In this document: positions 1 to 8,022 of the stretch, piece by piece
Layout of the letters: each line of letters starts with the position of its first letter
Position numbering within the stretch: the first letter of the stretch is position 1
Origin: Desulforudis sp.
Lineage (GTDB): Bacteria; Bacillota; Desulfotomaculia; Desulfotomaculales; Desulforudaceae
Length of the DNA stretch: 26,703 nucleotides
Direction: 5' to 3'
Assembly (NCBI GenBank): GCA_014859075.1
Contig: JACUUW010000004.1
Location: forward strand, 1 to 26,703
Program-made: the position numbers and the translations under genes
The notes under the pieces: model-generated
The model's database searches: none
What the model was told of the DNA's origin: nothing
What the model saw: the letters and a program-made list of their open reading frames with translations, nothing else

Positions 1-10
1 GACACCGGAA

Positions 11-40
11 CCGTCCCCTTGTCTGCCGTCCCCTTGTCTG
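11..40. repeat. Perfect tandem duplication of a 15-bp unit
   Basis: The unit CCGTCCCCTTGTCTG occurs twice head to tail (11-25 and 26-40), just downstream of the CHRD gene stop. No gene is visible in the first 47 bases. The repeat continues towards the window edge, so a longer dispersed element (REP-like) could begin outside the window. Its function is unknown. Confidence 0.6.
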
Positions 41-47
41 CCCACGC

Positions 48-455
48 CTAGTACTCCTGAATTTGGCCGCGGATCTCCCCGGCGGGGTTTTGCTCCGTAT
101 GGACGTTCACGTAGGTGTTGCCATCAAGCATCTCCCCGATAAGGACCGACATAGGCTCACCGGATAACGGTCCGATAAAAGCCTCTTGTGTAAAAGTCCC
201 GGTGATCAGCTCCTGGGCTACGGAAATGCCGGGACTGACGGGTCCAAAGAGGAAAACAACAATCGGCCCGTTTTCCCCTCGTCTGCCGAGATGAATGTGT
301 GCCTCGGTCATCCGCTCGATGTTATTGACTGTAAGGCGGAAGTCGATTTGCCGTTGGTCCGGGCTGACACTGAAAAACGCCGATCCACTTGCCATTGTGA
401 CGACGGGGGGTACCTCTTCGTTGCCACTCAGGAAGGCAAAGAATTGTCCAGCCAT
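48..455 (-). CDS. CHRD-domain protein
   Basis: A 135-residue protein matching the CHRD domain (first described in chordin), a beta-rich module found alone in many bacteria and of unclear biochemical role. Visible family features are FFAFLSGNEEVPPV at the N-terminus, AxIHLGxxGENGPIVVFLF in the middle, and VNVHTEQNPAGEIRGQI at the C-terminus. The ATG at 455 was chosen because AAGGAGG lies 6-7 bases upstream; the frame stays open further upstream, but that extension is cysteine-rich and has no family match. There is no signal peptide on the chosen start, so it would be cytoplasmic unless spore- or surface-associated by another route. It is separated from ald by a terminator and so is probably transcribed alone. 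The domain call is fairly sure; the function is not known. Confidence 0.85.
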   Translation of the reverse strand: MAGQFFAFLSGNEEVPPVVTMASGSAFFSVSPDQRQIDFRLTVNNIERMTEAHIHLGRRGENGPIVVFLFGPVSPGISVAQELITGTFTQEAFIGPLSGEPMSVLIGEMLDGNTYVNVHTEQNPAGEIRGQIQEY

Positions 456-552
456 ACCGAATACCTCCTTATCGCTGGTTCTTTGTAATATATTCCAGCA
501 GTGCTCATTGCGTACCCATATTCTGAAACCTTGGGCACACAACACACAATAA

Positions 553-580
553 ACCGCCGGCGCACTAATGCACCGGCGGT
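553..580 (-). terminator. Rho-independent terminator of ald
   Basis: An inverted repeat CCGCCGGCGCA / TGCACCGGCGG (554-564 and 569-579, one G-T pair) with a 4-base loop, extended by an A-T pair at 553/580. Read on the minus strand it is followed by TTTATTGTG. It lies about 65 bases past the ald stop, as expected for the end of that transcript. Confidence 0.75.
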
Positions 581-644
581 GTTGTTCTTGCATTTCAGGT
601 ATGGCTGTCATTACGCAATGGGGGGCATTCGTGTCTGTTCGGCT

Positions 645-1784
645 TTACTGCAGCAAGGCCCTTGGCACATCCATTATACTGTGGAGCGGCGTGTACTCAA
701 GTTCCAGCGCCTCGGCGACAGCCTGGTGTGTGACCTTACCGTCTACTACATTTACTCCCCGGGCCAGGGCCAAGTCTTCGCGGATGGCCGGTTCATATCC
801 CTTGTTGGCCAAGGCCAGGGCGTAGGGGAAGGTGGCGTTGGTCAGGGCGAAGGTGGAGGTCCGGGCCACGGCGCCGGGCATGTTGGCCACGCTGTAGTGC
901 ACCACGCCGTGCTTCAGGTAGGTGGGTTCGTCGTGCGTGGTAACGCGGTCTACCGTTTCGACGCAGCCGCCCTGGTCGACGGCCACATCCACGATAGCCG
1001 AACCGGGACTCATGCTTCGCACCATCTCCTCGGTAACCACCCTGGGGGCTTTGGCGCCCGGGATTAACACGGCGCCGATAACCAGGTCGGCCTCGGACAC
1101 GACATCCCGCACGTTGTAGCTGTTGGACATGAGAGTTTTCAGGCGCGCGCCGAAGATATCGTTGAGGTAGCGGAGGCGGTTCAGGTTTGTGTCCAGAATG
1201 GTGACCTCCGCGCCCATGCCGATCGCGATTTTGGCGGCGTTGGTGCCGACCACCCCGCCCCCGATAATGGTTACTCTGGCGGGGGAAACGCCCGGCACGC
1301 CGCTGAGGAGCAATCCCTTTCCGCCGTACATCGTTTCCAGGATTTGCGCGCCGACCTGTATGGACATGCGACCGGCGACCTCACTCATCGGTGTCAACAG
1401 AGGCAGGCTCCCGTCTTCGGGCTGAATGGTCTCGTAGGCGATGGCGACGACTCTTTTCCTCAAGAGAACCTGTGTCAATTCCGGCTCGGGGGCGAGATGC
1501 AGAAAGGTAAACAGCACCTGACCGCTCTTCAAAAGATCGTACTCGGGCGGCAGCGGTTCCTTGACTTTCATAATCATGTCGGCGGCATCGAAAACGTCCT
1601 CGGGCTTTGTTACCGTCTGAGCCCCGGCGGCAATGTATTGTGCATCGGTAATGCCGCTTCCCAAACCGGCGTTCTCTTGAATCACCACTTCGTGCCCGGC
1701 GCTTACAAAAGCGGCGACACCGGCGGGAGTGACCGCGACACGTTCTTCATTATTCTTGATCTCTTTGGGTACGCCGATAATCAC
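645..1784 (-). CDS. ald: Alanine dehydrogenase
   Basis: NAD-dependent alanine dehydrogenase (L-alanine + NAD+ + H2O to pyruvate + NH4+ + NADH). The 379 residues are close to the family length of about 370. The N-terminus MIIGVPKEIKNNEERVAVTP is the standard AlaDH/PNT start; a Rossmann motif GGGVVGTNAAKIA and the LTNATFPYALALANKG C-terminal motif are present. The start is GTG at 1784, with AAGGAGG at 1793-1799, 8 bases upstream. In spore formers this enzyme supports alanine catabolism and sporulation, and it can also assimilate ammonia. A 7-bp inverted repeat lies in its upstream region (1853-1877) and could be regulatory. It appears to be transcribed alone. Confidence 0.96.
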   Translation of the reverse strand: MIIGVPKEIKNNEERVAVTPAGVAAFVSAGHEVVIQENAGLGSGITDAQYIAAGAQTVTKPEDVFDAADMIMKVKEPLPPEYDLLKSGQVLFTFLHLAPEPELTQVLLRKRVVAIAYETIQPEDGSLPLLTPMSEVAGRMSIQVGAQILETMYGGKGLLLSGVPGVSPARVTIIGGGVVGTNAAKIAIGMGAEVTILDTNLNRLRYLNDIFGARLKTLMSNSYNVRDVVSEADLVIGAVLIPGAKAPRVVTEEMVRSMSPGSAIVDVAVDQGGCVETVDRVTTHDEPTYLKHGVVHYSVANMPGAVARTSTFALTNATFPYALALANKGYEPAIREDLALARGVNVVDGKVTHQAVAEALELEYTPLHSIMDVPRALLQ

Positions 1785-1852
1785 TGTTTAAACCTCCTTC
1801 CTACCATAAAATTCGTAAAGCCATCCGGATTAATTCTATATATTGTCCACAA

Positions 1853-1877
1853 ATTACCTCTCTTCGGCACAGGTAAT
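1853..1877. promoter_or_regulatory. Inverted repeat upstream of ald, candidate operator
   Basis: ATTACCT (1853-1859) and AGGTAAT (1871-1877) form a perfect 7-bp inverted repeat with an 11-base spacer, about 70-95 bases upstream of the ald start and beside an AT-rich stretch (1830-1850) that may hold the ald promoter. The rest of the 263-base gap to the CBS gene shows no gene or clear terminator. The regulatory role is inferred from position only. Confidence 0.35.
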
Positions 1878-2047
1878 ATAAAGACTCGACAAATAGGCTT
1901 TGGGCGGAACGTGCGGGGTCAAGAATACGACTGATTGGAAACGGCCGGGTTTACCGGAATTCACATCCAGGTGTAGACGGCAAAGCTCATAAATGGTATG
2001 AAGGGGGTAGAATCAAGATAAGCTGCAAGTTCGAGGAGAGGTTACAA

Positions 2048-2509
2048 ATGATCAAGAAACTGGCCCGGGACATAATGACCACCGAGGTCATCACCGTTCA
2101 TCCAGATGATGACGTGGAAAAGGTGGCGCGGTTGTTATTGGAGCACCACATCAGCGGGCTCCCCGTGGTGGATCACGGTGGGAAACTTGTCGGAGTCGTG
2201 TCCGAAGGTGATCTGGTATTCAGGGAAAAAAAGGTGAGGACCCCGTTTTACGTGGTTATCTTCGACAGCCCCATTTACCTGGAGAAGCCCCAGCGCTTTA
2301 TCGAAGACGTAAAGCGGACCGTCGCCCAAAAGGTGGGTGAGCTGATGTCCACCAAGCTTTATACGGTGGGGCCCGAAGCGTCCGTTGAAAACGTGGCCAC
2401 CATCATGGTCGAGAGGGGCATCAACCGGGTGCCGGTGGTCGACGCCGACAACATGCTTGTTGGGATCATCAGCCGCCAGGACATCATCAGGGCCGCCTTC
2501 AGCGAATGA
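2048..2509 (+). CDS. CBS-domain pair protein
   Basis: A 153-residue stand-alone Bateman module made of two CBS domains, roughly residues 8-65 (ARDIMTTEVITVHPDDDVEKVARLLLEHHISGLPVVD) and 95-152 (VGELMSTKLYTVGPEASVENVATIMVERGINRVPVVD). Each ends with the usual VGIISRxDI-type helix start. Such proteins bind adenosine nucleotides and act as energy or ligand sensors; the partner cannot be read from sequence. The ATG is preceded by GAGGAGAGG at good spacing. The gene converges with trkH, with only 10 bases between the two stops and no terminator, so mutual antisense overlap of transcripts is likely. Confidence 0.93.
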   Translation: MIKKLARDIMTTEVITVHPDDDVEKVARLLLEHHISGLPVVDHGGKLVGVVSEGDLVFREKKVRTPFYVVIFDSPIYLEKPQRFIEDVKRTVAQKVGELMSTKLYTVGPEASVENVATIMVERGINRVPVVDADNMLVGIISRQDIIRAAFSE

Positions 2510-2519
2510 GGATACGGCT

Positions 2520-3950
2520 CTATTTGCGCCAGAACCCCGGGTGCAAAAGGGCCAACACGGTGAACAGTTCCAGGCGTCCGACCAGCATGCAGAAAGAGAG
2601 GACGAGTTTTCCGGCCACGGGGATGGCTGCGTAATTGGTCGCCGGGCCCACCAGGCCGAGTCCGGGCCCGATGTTGCTCAGGGTGGCGACCGCGGCGGCG
2701 GCGGCGCTGATGAGGTCGAGGCCCATGAGGCCCATGAGCAGCACCGCGCCGATAAAAAGGCCCAGGTATAGAATCAGGAAGGACTGCACGCTGTCGGTGA
2801 CCTCCTGGGGGATGGCCGACCGGCCGATGCGCACGGGGATGACCGCCTGGGGGTGGATCAGTTTCTGGAGCTGACGCACGCCCAGTTTCGCGAGGACTAT
2901 GATCCGGATGACTTTGATTCCGCCTCCCGTGGACCCGGCGCAGGCGCCGACGAACATCAGCAGGATCAGTACCAGCCGGCTGAGATCCGGCCATTTGTCG
3001 AAGTCGGCGGTGGCGAAACCGGTGGAGGTCATGATTGACGAGACCTGGAACAGGGACTGGCGCACGGACGCACCCGTCGCCATTCCGGCCGCGGTGACCA
3101 GGTTGACGCTGATCACCGCCACCGCCACAAGCACTACGAAGAGGTAGACCTGTGTTTCCCGGTCCTTCCAAATGGCCAGGGGTTTGCCCTGCATGGCCTT
3201 GATGTGCAGGGCGAAGCTCATCCCGCATATCAGCATGAAAAAGACGATGATCAACTCAACGGCCAAGCTGTTAAATGCCGCAATGCTCTGGTTGTAGTTC
3301 GAAAAGCCCCCGGTGGCGACGGTGCCGAAAGTCTGGGTGATACTGTCAAACCAGTTCAGACCCACGCCGCGCAAGGCCACGATTTGGAGCAGAGTGAAGA
3401 CCAGGTACACCTTGAACAGCTGGCGTGTGGTCTGGGCGACACGCGGCAGCACCTTGGTCTTGGTTGGGCCGGAGACTTCGGCCCGGTAGAACTGCATGCC
3501 CGCGATCCGGAGCGACGGGATGAGCGCCACCAGCAGCACGACGGTGCCGATGCCGCCGAGCCAGTGCGTCAGGCTGCGCCAGAACAGGAGGCCCAGGGGC
3601 AGGGCCTCGATATCGGTGAGGATGGATGCTCCCGTGGTGGTGAACCCGGACATGGTTTCGAAAAAGGCGTCCACGGGATGAGGGACGGCCCCGCTGAGGA
3701 CAAAGGGCAACGCCCCGAAGACGGCGGTCAGCAACCAGCCGAGCGCCGCGACGGCAAACCCCTCGCGATAGCCGACGTCCTCATAGTCAACCCGGCGCAC
3801 GACCAGGGCGGCTCCGATTAGGGCGGTGATCACCATGCTCACCGCAAAGGCCGTGACGTCCGGTCCCCGATAGTAGATCGCTATCCCGAGGCAGATACCC
3901 ATGGCGGCCGCTTCGCCCAGCAGCAGGATGCCCAGGATCTTGCCGATCAA
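2520..3950 (-). CDS. trkH: TrkH-family potassium uptake membrane subunit
   Basis: A K+-translocating subunit of the Trk/Ktr superfamily, 476 residues, with about ten hydrophobic segments. The four pore loops expected for the family are visible: MSGFTTTGAS, TFGTVATGGFSN, ITSTGFATADF-like (MTSTGFATADFDKWP), and GACAGSTGGGIKVIR. The annotated start is TTG at 3950, 4 bases after the trkA stop; the only Shine-Dalgarno-like stretch (GGGGAGAGG) is about 20 bases upstream, so the start is uncertain and an internal ATG at residue 17 is possible. Together with TrkA it forms a regulated K+ uptake system in the cytoplasmic membrane, and tight spacing supports a trkA-trkH operon. Confidence 0.94.
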   Translation of the reverse strand: MIGKILGILLLGEAAAMGICLGIAIYYRGPDVTAFAVSMVITALIGAALVVRRVDYEDVGYREGFAVAALGWLLTAVFGALPFVLSGAVPHPVDAFFETMSGFTTTGASILTDIEALPLGLLFWRSLTHWLGGIGTVVLLVALIPSLRIAGMQFYRAEVSGPTKTKVLPRVAQTTRQLFKVYLVFTLLQIVALRGVGLNWFDSITQTFGTVATGGFSNYNQSIAAFNSLAVELIIVFFMLICGMSFALHIKAMQGKPLAIWKDRETQVYLFVVLVAVAVISVNLVTAAGMATGASVRQSLFQVSSIMTSTGFATADFDKWPDLSRLVLILLMFVGACAGSTGGGIKVIRIIVLAKLGVRQLQKLIHPQAVIPVRIGRSAIPQEVTDSVQSFLILYLGLFIGAVLLMGLMGLDLISAAAAAVATLSNIGPGLGLVGPATNYAAIPVAGKLVLSFCMLVGRLELFTVLALLHPGFWRK

Positions 3951-3954
3951 CAGT

Positions 3955-5313
3955 CTATTCAGACAGACCTCTCCCCACGTTCAACATGCCGTCGATGGCA
4001 CTGGCATGGTGACCGACGCTGAATACCACCAGCCGGTCGTTCCCCTCCAGGACTACGTCGCCCTTGGGGATAATGATCCGGCTGCCGCGTTTGACGGCGC
4101 CGATGATAATCCCCTTCGGCAGGCCGAGTTTACTGAGCGGTTTGCCCACTGCGCGGCTGCCCGGGTGTAGAATCAATTCAATAACTTCCGCCTGACCATT
4201 CAGCAGCAGAACCAGGGAGAGCAGGCGGCCGCCGCGGATGTACCGCAGGATGGCGCTCGCCATGATCAGGCGCGGACTGATGGCGGCGTCCACCCCCAGT
4301 TGCTCGATCAGGGGCGTGTAGTCGGGCCGGCTCACCTTGGCGATGACCTGTTTGGCGCCTAGTTGTTTAGCTAGCAAAGAAACAAGCAGGTTCTCCTCGT
4401 CGAAACCGGTCACGGCCACGAAGCCGTCGGTTTCCCTGATCCCCTCCCGTTTCAAAAGCTCAATGTCCGAACCGTCACCCTGGAGGACAAGGGCGTCCGG
4501 CAGACCTTCGGCCAGTTCCCGGCAGCGTTCGGGGTGCTGCTCGACGATCTTGGGTTTCAGACCCGCCGAACACAGTTTTTCGGCCAGGTAATAACCGATC
4601 CGCCCGCCGCCCAGAATCATTACGCTGGACACTTTCTGTGGACGCCGCCGCTTCAGCCGCGCGGCGAACCGTTTGATGCTTTCCACGTGTCCGATCAGGT
4701 ACACCGTATCCCCGGGCAGAATTAGGTCTGCGCCGCCGGGAACAATCATCCGGCCCTTCCGGGAGATGCCGACGACCAGGCAGGAATCCGGAATGTCGAT
4801 ATCCATCAAGCGTTTGTTTACAACCTGCCGGTGTGAATCGTCCACCGTGACGTCGGCCATCTGCACCTTGCCTTCGGCGAAAGGCTCGGTGTGCACGGGC
4901 AGCGCGATAGTCAGCAGCCGGGCGATTTCCAGGGCGGCGCTGTATTCGGGGTTGATGATCAGGTCGAGCCCGAGGTCCTCCTTGGAAACCACGAGGTCGC
5001 GGGCGTAAACGGGGTCGCGGATGCGGGCCACGGTCCGGGCGACGCCCAGTTTTTTCACCATCATGCAGGCGATCATGTTCACCTCGTCCGAGTTGGTCAC
5101 CGCGGCCACCAGGTCACTTTGCATGACTTCGGGAAGCTTGAGGACGGAAGCGCTGGAGGCATTCCCCTTGACGCAGAGGACGTCCATCTGTTGTTCGATT
5201 TTTGCAAGTTTAGTTTCGTCCCGGTCAATGACTACGACGTCGTGGTTATCCTTATCCAGCCGGCGCGCGATTTCGATGCCGACTTTGCCGGCCCCGATAA
5301 TGGTTATGCGCAT
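3955..5313 (-). CDS. trkA: TrkA, K+ transport peripheral subunit
   Basis: The cytosolic NAD(H)-binding gating subunit of the Trk K+ uptake system. Its 452 residues hold two RCK modules: an N-terminal Rossmann fold (MRITIIGAGKVGIEIARRL, with acidic VVIDRDE) plus a TrkA_C domain, then a second Rossmann fold at about residue 232 (VMILGGGRIGYYLAEKL) plus a second TrkA_C domain near the C-terminus. The full-length duplicated form is the usual TrkA rather than the half-size KtrA. The ATG at 5313 has AGAGGG upstream. It is the first gene of the trkA-trkH operon and a plausible promoter lies about 45 bases upstream. Confidence 0.95.
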   Translation of the reverse strand: MRITIIGAGKVGIEIARRLDKDNHDVVVIDRDETKLAKIEQQMDVLCVKGNASSASVLKLPEVMQSDLVAAVTNSDEVNMIACMMVKKLGVARTVARIRDPVYARDLVVSKEDLGLDLIINPEYSAALEIARLLTIALPVHTEPFAEGKVQMADVTVDDSHRQVVNKRLMDIDIPDSCLVVGISRKGRMIVPGGADLILPGDTVYLIGHVESIKRFAARLKRRRPQKVSSVMILGGGRIGYYLAEKLCSAGLKPKIVEQHPERCRELAEGLPDALVLQGDGSDIELLKREGIRETDGFVAVTGFDEENLLVSLLAKQLGAKQVIAKVSRPDYTPLIEQLGVDAAISPRLIMASAILRYIRGGRLLSLVLLLNGQAEVIELILHPGSRAVGKPLSKLGLPKGIIIGAVKRGSRIIIPKGDVVLEGNDRLVVFSVGHHASAIDGMLNVGRGLSE

Positions 5314-5360
5314 GCGTGATCCCTCTGGTTTGATGATGATAATGGGTTTCCACTGCTATA

Positions 5361-5389
5361 GCTATACTCCACAACCCGGGAAAAAGCAA
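5361..5389 (-). promoter_or_regulatory. Possible sigma-A promoter of trkA-trkH
   Basis: On the minus strand, TTGCTT (5384-5389) is followed after 17 bases by TATAGC (5361-5366), which is repeated immediately as a second TATAGC. Spacing is ideal but the -35 match is only the TTG core. Distance to the trkA ATG is about 47 bases. Confidence 0.35.
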
Positions 5390-5550
5390 GTACAATCTTC
5401 ACCCTGCCGGAGGTCATCCTCACCATTGCGCCGGTTCTTACGCCCGTTGACCGTGTTTACCATCGGCCCATGGGAAGTGGCTGCCCGACGCAGGAATGTG
5501 TGGGATCTTGGTGAAACAGTACGTTTCAAGTAATAAAAAAGCGCGCGACT

Positions 5551-5581
5551 TTTAAGTTAGGGGTCTGACCCTTAACTTAAA
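5551..5581. repeat. Near-perfect 31-bp palindrome (REP-like)
   Basis: The left arm TTTAAGTTAGGGGTC (5551-5565) and right arm GACCCTTAACTTAAA (5567-5581) pair over 15 bp with one G-T pair around a single central T. It lies in a 285-base gap that otherwise contains no gene, immediately before the Shine-Dalgarno of the MFS gene. It resembles GGGTC-TGACCC-type dispersed palindromes more than a terminator, since it has no U-tract on either strand. It could affect translation of the MFS gene. Confidence 0.55.
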
Positions 5582-5598
5582 GCGGGGGATGAACGGGC

Positions 5599-6921
5599 TT
5601 GAGGTATCCACAGGCGGAAACCAAAGCGGCGAGCGGCTGCGGTCGGGTTTTTCACTACGGTTACGTGATTCTGGTTGTCGGCTTCCTTACGGTTACCGGT
5701 GCCCTGGGTTTCGCCCGGTTCGGCTACGCCACCATTCTGCCCTCCATGAAGGAGGGCCTTCTGTTGACCAACACGCAGATGGGCGTGATCGCCACCGGGA
5801 ATTTGATCGGCTACGCGTCCTTTTCCCTCCTTGGGGGTTTCCTGGCGGCCAGGTTCGGTCCACGGCTCATAATCAGCTGCTCGATGCTGCTGACCGGAGT
5901 GACCATGTTCTTCACCGGAATGTCCGGGGGGTTCGCCCAGGCGGTGGTGCTTCGTTTTATGACCGGCCTGGGCAGTGCCGGCGGGAATATCCCGGTGATG
6001 GGGTTGATCTCGGCCTGGTTCACCCCCCAGCGCCGCGGCCTGGCGGCAGGCATCCTGGTCGGCGGTTCGGGGCTGGCCTTCATGGTTTCCGGTTTCTTGG
6101 TGCCCAGGCTGATCGCCGCCTGGCCGGAAGACGGCTGGCGCCTGAGCTGGTTTGTGCTGGGGGCGATAGTGGTCCTGCTGGGGGTTTTAAGCGCCGCTCT
6201 GCTGCGCAACCGGCCGGCCGACAAAGGATTGGGTCCCATCGGCGTCCCGCCGGCGGCACCGCAAGCGGTCTCCAACGGCGCGGACGGTACGGCCGGGGCC
6301 GGTGACGGGAACCCGTCAGTCTCCAAGGGCGCCGGAAGTATTTCATGGAGCGGTGTCTATGCCGCCCCGGCCTTGTGGCATTTGGGCGTCATTTACTTCT
6401 GCTTTGGCTTTTCCTACATCATTTACGCCACCTTCTTCTCGGCGGCGATGATTGCCGACAAAGGTTTTACCCAGGCCGGGGCGGGTGCGGTCTGGTCGCT
6501 GATCGGCTTCATCGGCATTTTCAGCGGCATCCTGTGGGGGGCCGCCTCGGACGGTATCGGACGTAAGTACGCCCTGGCCGGGATTTTCGGCTTGCAGGCG
6601 TTGTGCTACTTTTTGTTCGCCACCGCGAACACCCCTGCGGTCTTGCACGTCTCGGCCGTTCTGTACGGCCTGACCTGTTTCGCCATACCGGGTGTGGTCG
6701 CCGCCGCCTGCGGTGACTACGTGGGATCCAGGTTGGCCCCCGCCGCGCTGGGGATGGTTACCCTGTTCTTTGCCGTTGGACAGGCCACCGCTCCCTCCGT
6801 GGCCGGCTATCTGGCAGACGCCACCCTATCCATGAGTAGTTCTTTCCTCCTGGCCGCGGCCGTGGCCGCCTTGGGCGGTGCCGGCTCACTCACCCTGCGT
6901 CCTCCGAAGGACAAGCTCTAA
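5599..6921 (+). CDS. MFS transporter, YbfB/YjiJ-like
   Basis: A 12-segment major facilitator superfamily permease of 440 residues. The N-terminus FHYGYVILVVGFLTVTGALGF and the segment ARFGYATILPSMKEGLLLTNTQMGVIATGNLIGY are typical of the YbfB/YjiJ group, whose substrates are unknown. A cytoplasmic central loop (about residues 210-250) is rich in Gly, Ala and Ser. The second half has the usual SDGIGRKYAL loop. The start is TTG at 5599 with GGGGGAT upstream; an ATG at 5589 is in another frame. The gene converges with the isoaspartyl peptidase gene with a 40-base gap, and a run of seven T at 6952-6958 follows its stop. The substrate cannot be inferred. Confidence 0.88.
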   Translation: MRYPQAETKAASGCGRVFHYGYVILVVGFLTVTGALGFARFGYATILPSMKEGLLLTNTQMGVIATGNLIGYASFSLLGGFLAARFGPRLIISCSMLLTGVTMFFTGMSGGFAQAVVLRFMTGLGSAGGNIPVMGLISAWFTPQRRGLAAGILVGGSGLAFMVSGFLVPRLIAAWPEDGWRLSWFVLGAIVVLLGVLSAALLRNRPADKGLGPIGVPPAAPQAVSNGADGTAGAGDGNPSVSKGAGSISWSGVYAAPALWHLGVIYFCFGFSYIIYATFFSAAMIADKGFTQAGAGAVWSLIGFIGIFSGILWGAASDGIGRKYALAGIFGLQALCYFLFATANTPAVLHVSAVLYGLTCFAIPGVVAAACGDYVGSRLAPAALGMVTLFFAVGQATAPSVAGYLADATLSMSSSFLLAAAVAALGGAGSLTLRPPKDKL

Positions 6922-6961
6922 TTATCTTGGTATTTCGATCAGCGGCCTCTTTTTTTGCCTG

Positions 6962-7885
6962 TCAGCGGGCCGGCGTAGTGGCCAGCTCCGGGCGGAGGTT
7001 GACCGGCTGAAAGTCCTTCCGCACCTCTCCGTTCACCAGGACCACCACCGGAAAACGCCCGGCGTTGAAGGCCGCGCCGATTCTCCCGCGGGCGTCCAGG
7101 GCCATGATCCCGCCTTCGGCACCCTTCAGGCCGGCCAGCCGGCGCAGGGCGGCTTCCACCGCTTCCTGGGGGTGGGCGCCCGCGGCGATTTGTTCGTCCA
7201 CGTATTTGGCGGTCAGCGTTTCGATGAACGCCTCGCCCAGACCGGTGCAGACTGTGGCACTGGTCCGGGAGGCGTAAATGCCGCCCCCCAGGGACGGGGT
7301 GTCCCCGACCCGCCCGGGCAGTTTTAGGGAGTATCCCCCGGTGGTAGAGGCTGCGGTCAGGCCTTGCCCGTCCCACACCAGGCACCCGACGGTATCACCG
7401 TGGTATTCCAAGCCGGTATACAGGTTCTGGGCCGGCGTCTTGCCGCGGGCCAGGCTGTCCTTGGCCTTGTGCCAGGCTTCAAGCTGTTGCCGGGAGGTGC
7501 AGTCGGCTTCCGGAAAGCCGTGCTCGCGGGCGAATTTCACGGCGCCCTCCCCGGCCAGGATCACCTGCTTGGTTTCCTCCAGCAGTTTGCGGGCCACGGA
7601 AACCGGGTTGGCGACCGCGCGGATGGCGGCGACCGCGGCGAAGCGGTGGGTCGGGCCGTCGACGATGGCGGCGTCCATCTCCACCTTTCCATCCAGGTTG
7701 AGCACCGAACCGAAACCGCAGTTGAACCGCGGCGAGTCCTCCAGAACGTTCAACACGGCCTCCAGGGCCGGAACGCGGCCGGTCGCCAGCATTTGAAATC
7801 CCTTGCGGACCGCGGCTTCGAGGTCATCCATAAACGACCGTTCCCGGCTGGTGTCCAGCCCGCCGTGCACAGCGAGGATTTGCAT
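6962..7885 (-). CDS. Isoaspartyl peptidase / L-asparaginase (Ntn hydrolase)
   Basis: A 307-residue member of the asparaginase-2 (Thr-type N-terminal nucleophile) family, which cleaves isoaspartyl dipeptides and L-asparagine after autocatalytic processing. The catalytic Thr is probably Thr165 in HGDTVGC, which becomes the N-terminus of the beta subunit. FNCGFGSVLNLDGKVEMDA matches the family's FNAGKGSVL-EMDA signature. The HGG motif (residues 7-9) is present, but the following AG is LD. I chose the ATG at 7885 (AAGG 5 bases upstream) because the open extension upstream has no family match and runs into the neighbouring promoter region. It is divergent from the D-amino-acid aminotransferase gene, 137 bases away, which hints at a shared role in amino-acid salvage. 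Confidence 0.9.
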   Translation of the reverse strand: MQILAVHGGLDTSRERSFMDDLEAAVRKGFQMLATGRVPALEAVLNVLEDSPRFNCGFGSVLNLDGKVEMDAAIVDGPTHRFAAVAAIRAVANPVSVARKLLEETKQVILAGEGAVKFAREHGFPEADCTSRQQLEAWHKAKDSLARGKTPAQNLYTGLEYHGDTVGCLVWDGQGLTAASTTGGYSLKLPGRVGDTPSLGGGIYASRTSATVCTGLGEAFIETLTAKYVDEQIAAGAHPQEAVEAALRRLAGLKGAEGGIMALDARGRIGAAFNAGRFPVVVLVNGEVRKDFQPVNLRPELATTPAR

Positions 7886-7953
7886 GCCCTTATTCTCGGC
7901 AGTCCGACTTTCTTCTATGCAGGGCCGAAGATCCGGTCGAAGGGAAAACCGAT

Positions 7954-7982
7954 TTGCAGGTTTTTCCCGGCGCATGTAGAAC
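7954..7982 (+). promoter_or_regulatory. Possible promoter of the aminotransferase gene
   Basis: TTGCAG (7954-7959), a 17-base spacer and TAGAAC (7977-7982) lie about 40 bases before the GTG start at 8023. The match is moderate, so this is a weak prediction. Confidence 0.3.
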
Positions 7983-8022
7983 AAATTAGGCTTAGCTGAT
8001 CTTGAAGGGAAGGAAGACAAGC

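Noticed and set aside
2359..3228. A 289-codon minus-strand open frame inside trkH and the CBS gene
   Set aside because: It is an out-of-frame shadow of trkH in GC-rich DNA, rich in Arg, Pro and Gly, without a ribosome binding site.
6922..6961. Terminator after the MFS gene
   Set aside because: There is a run of seven T but no inverted repeat immediately before it.
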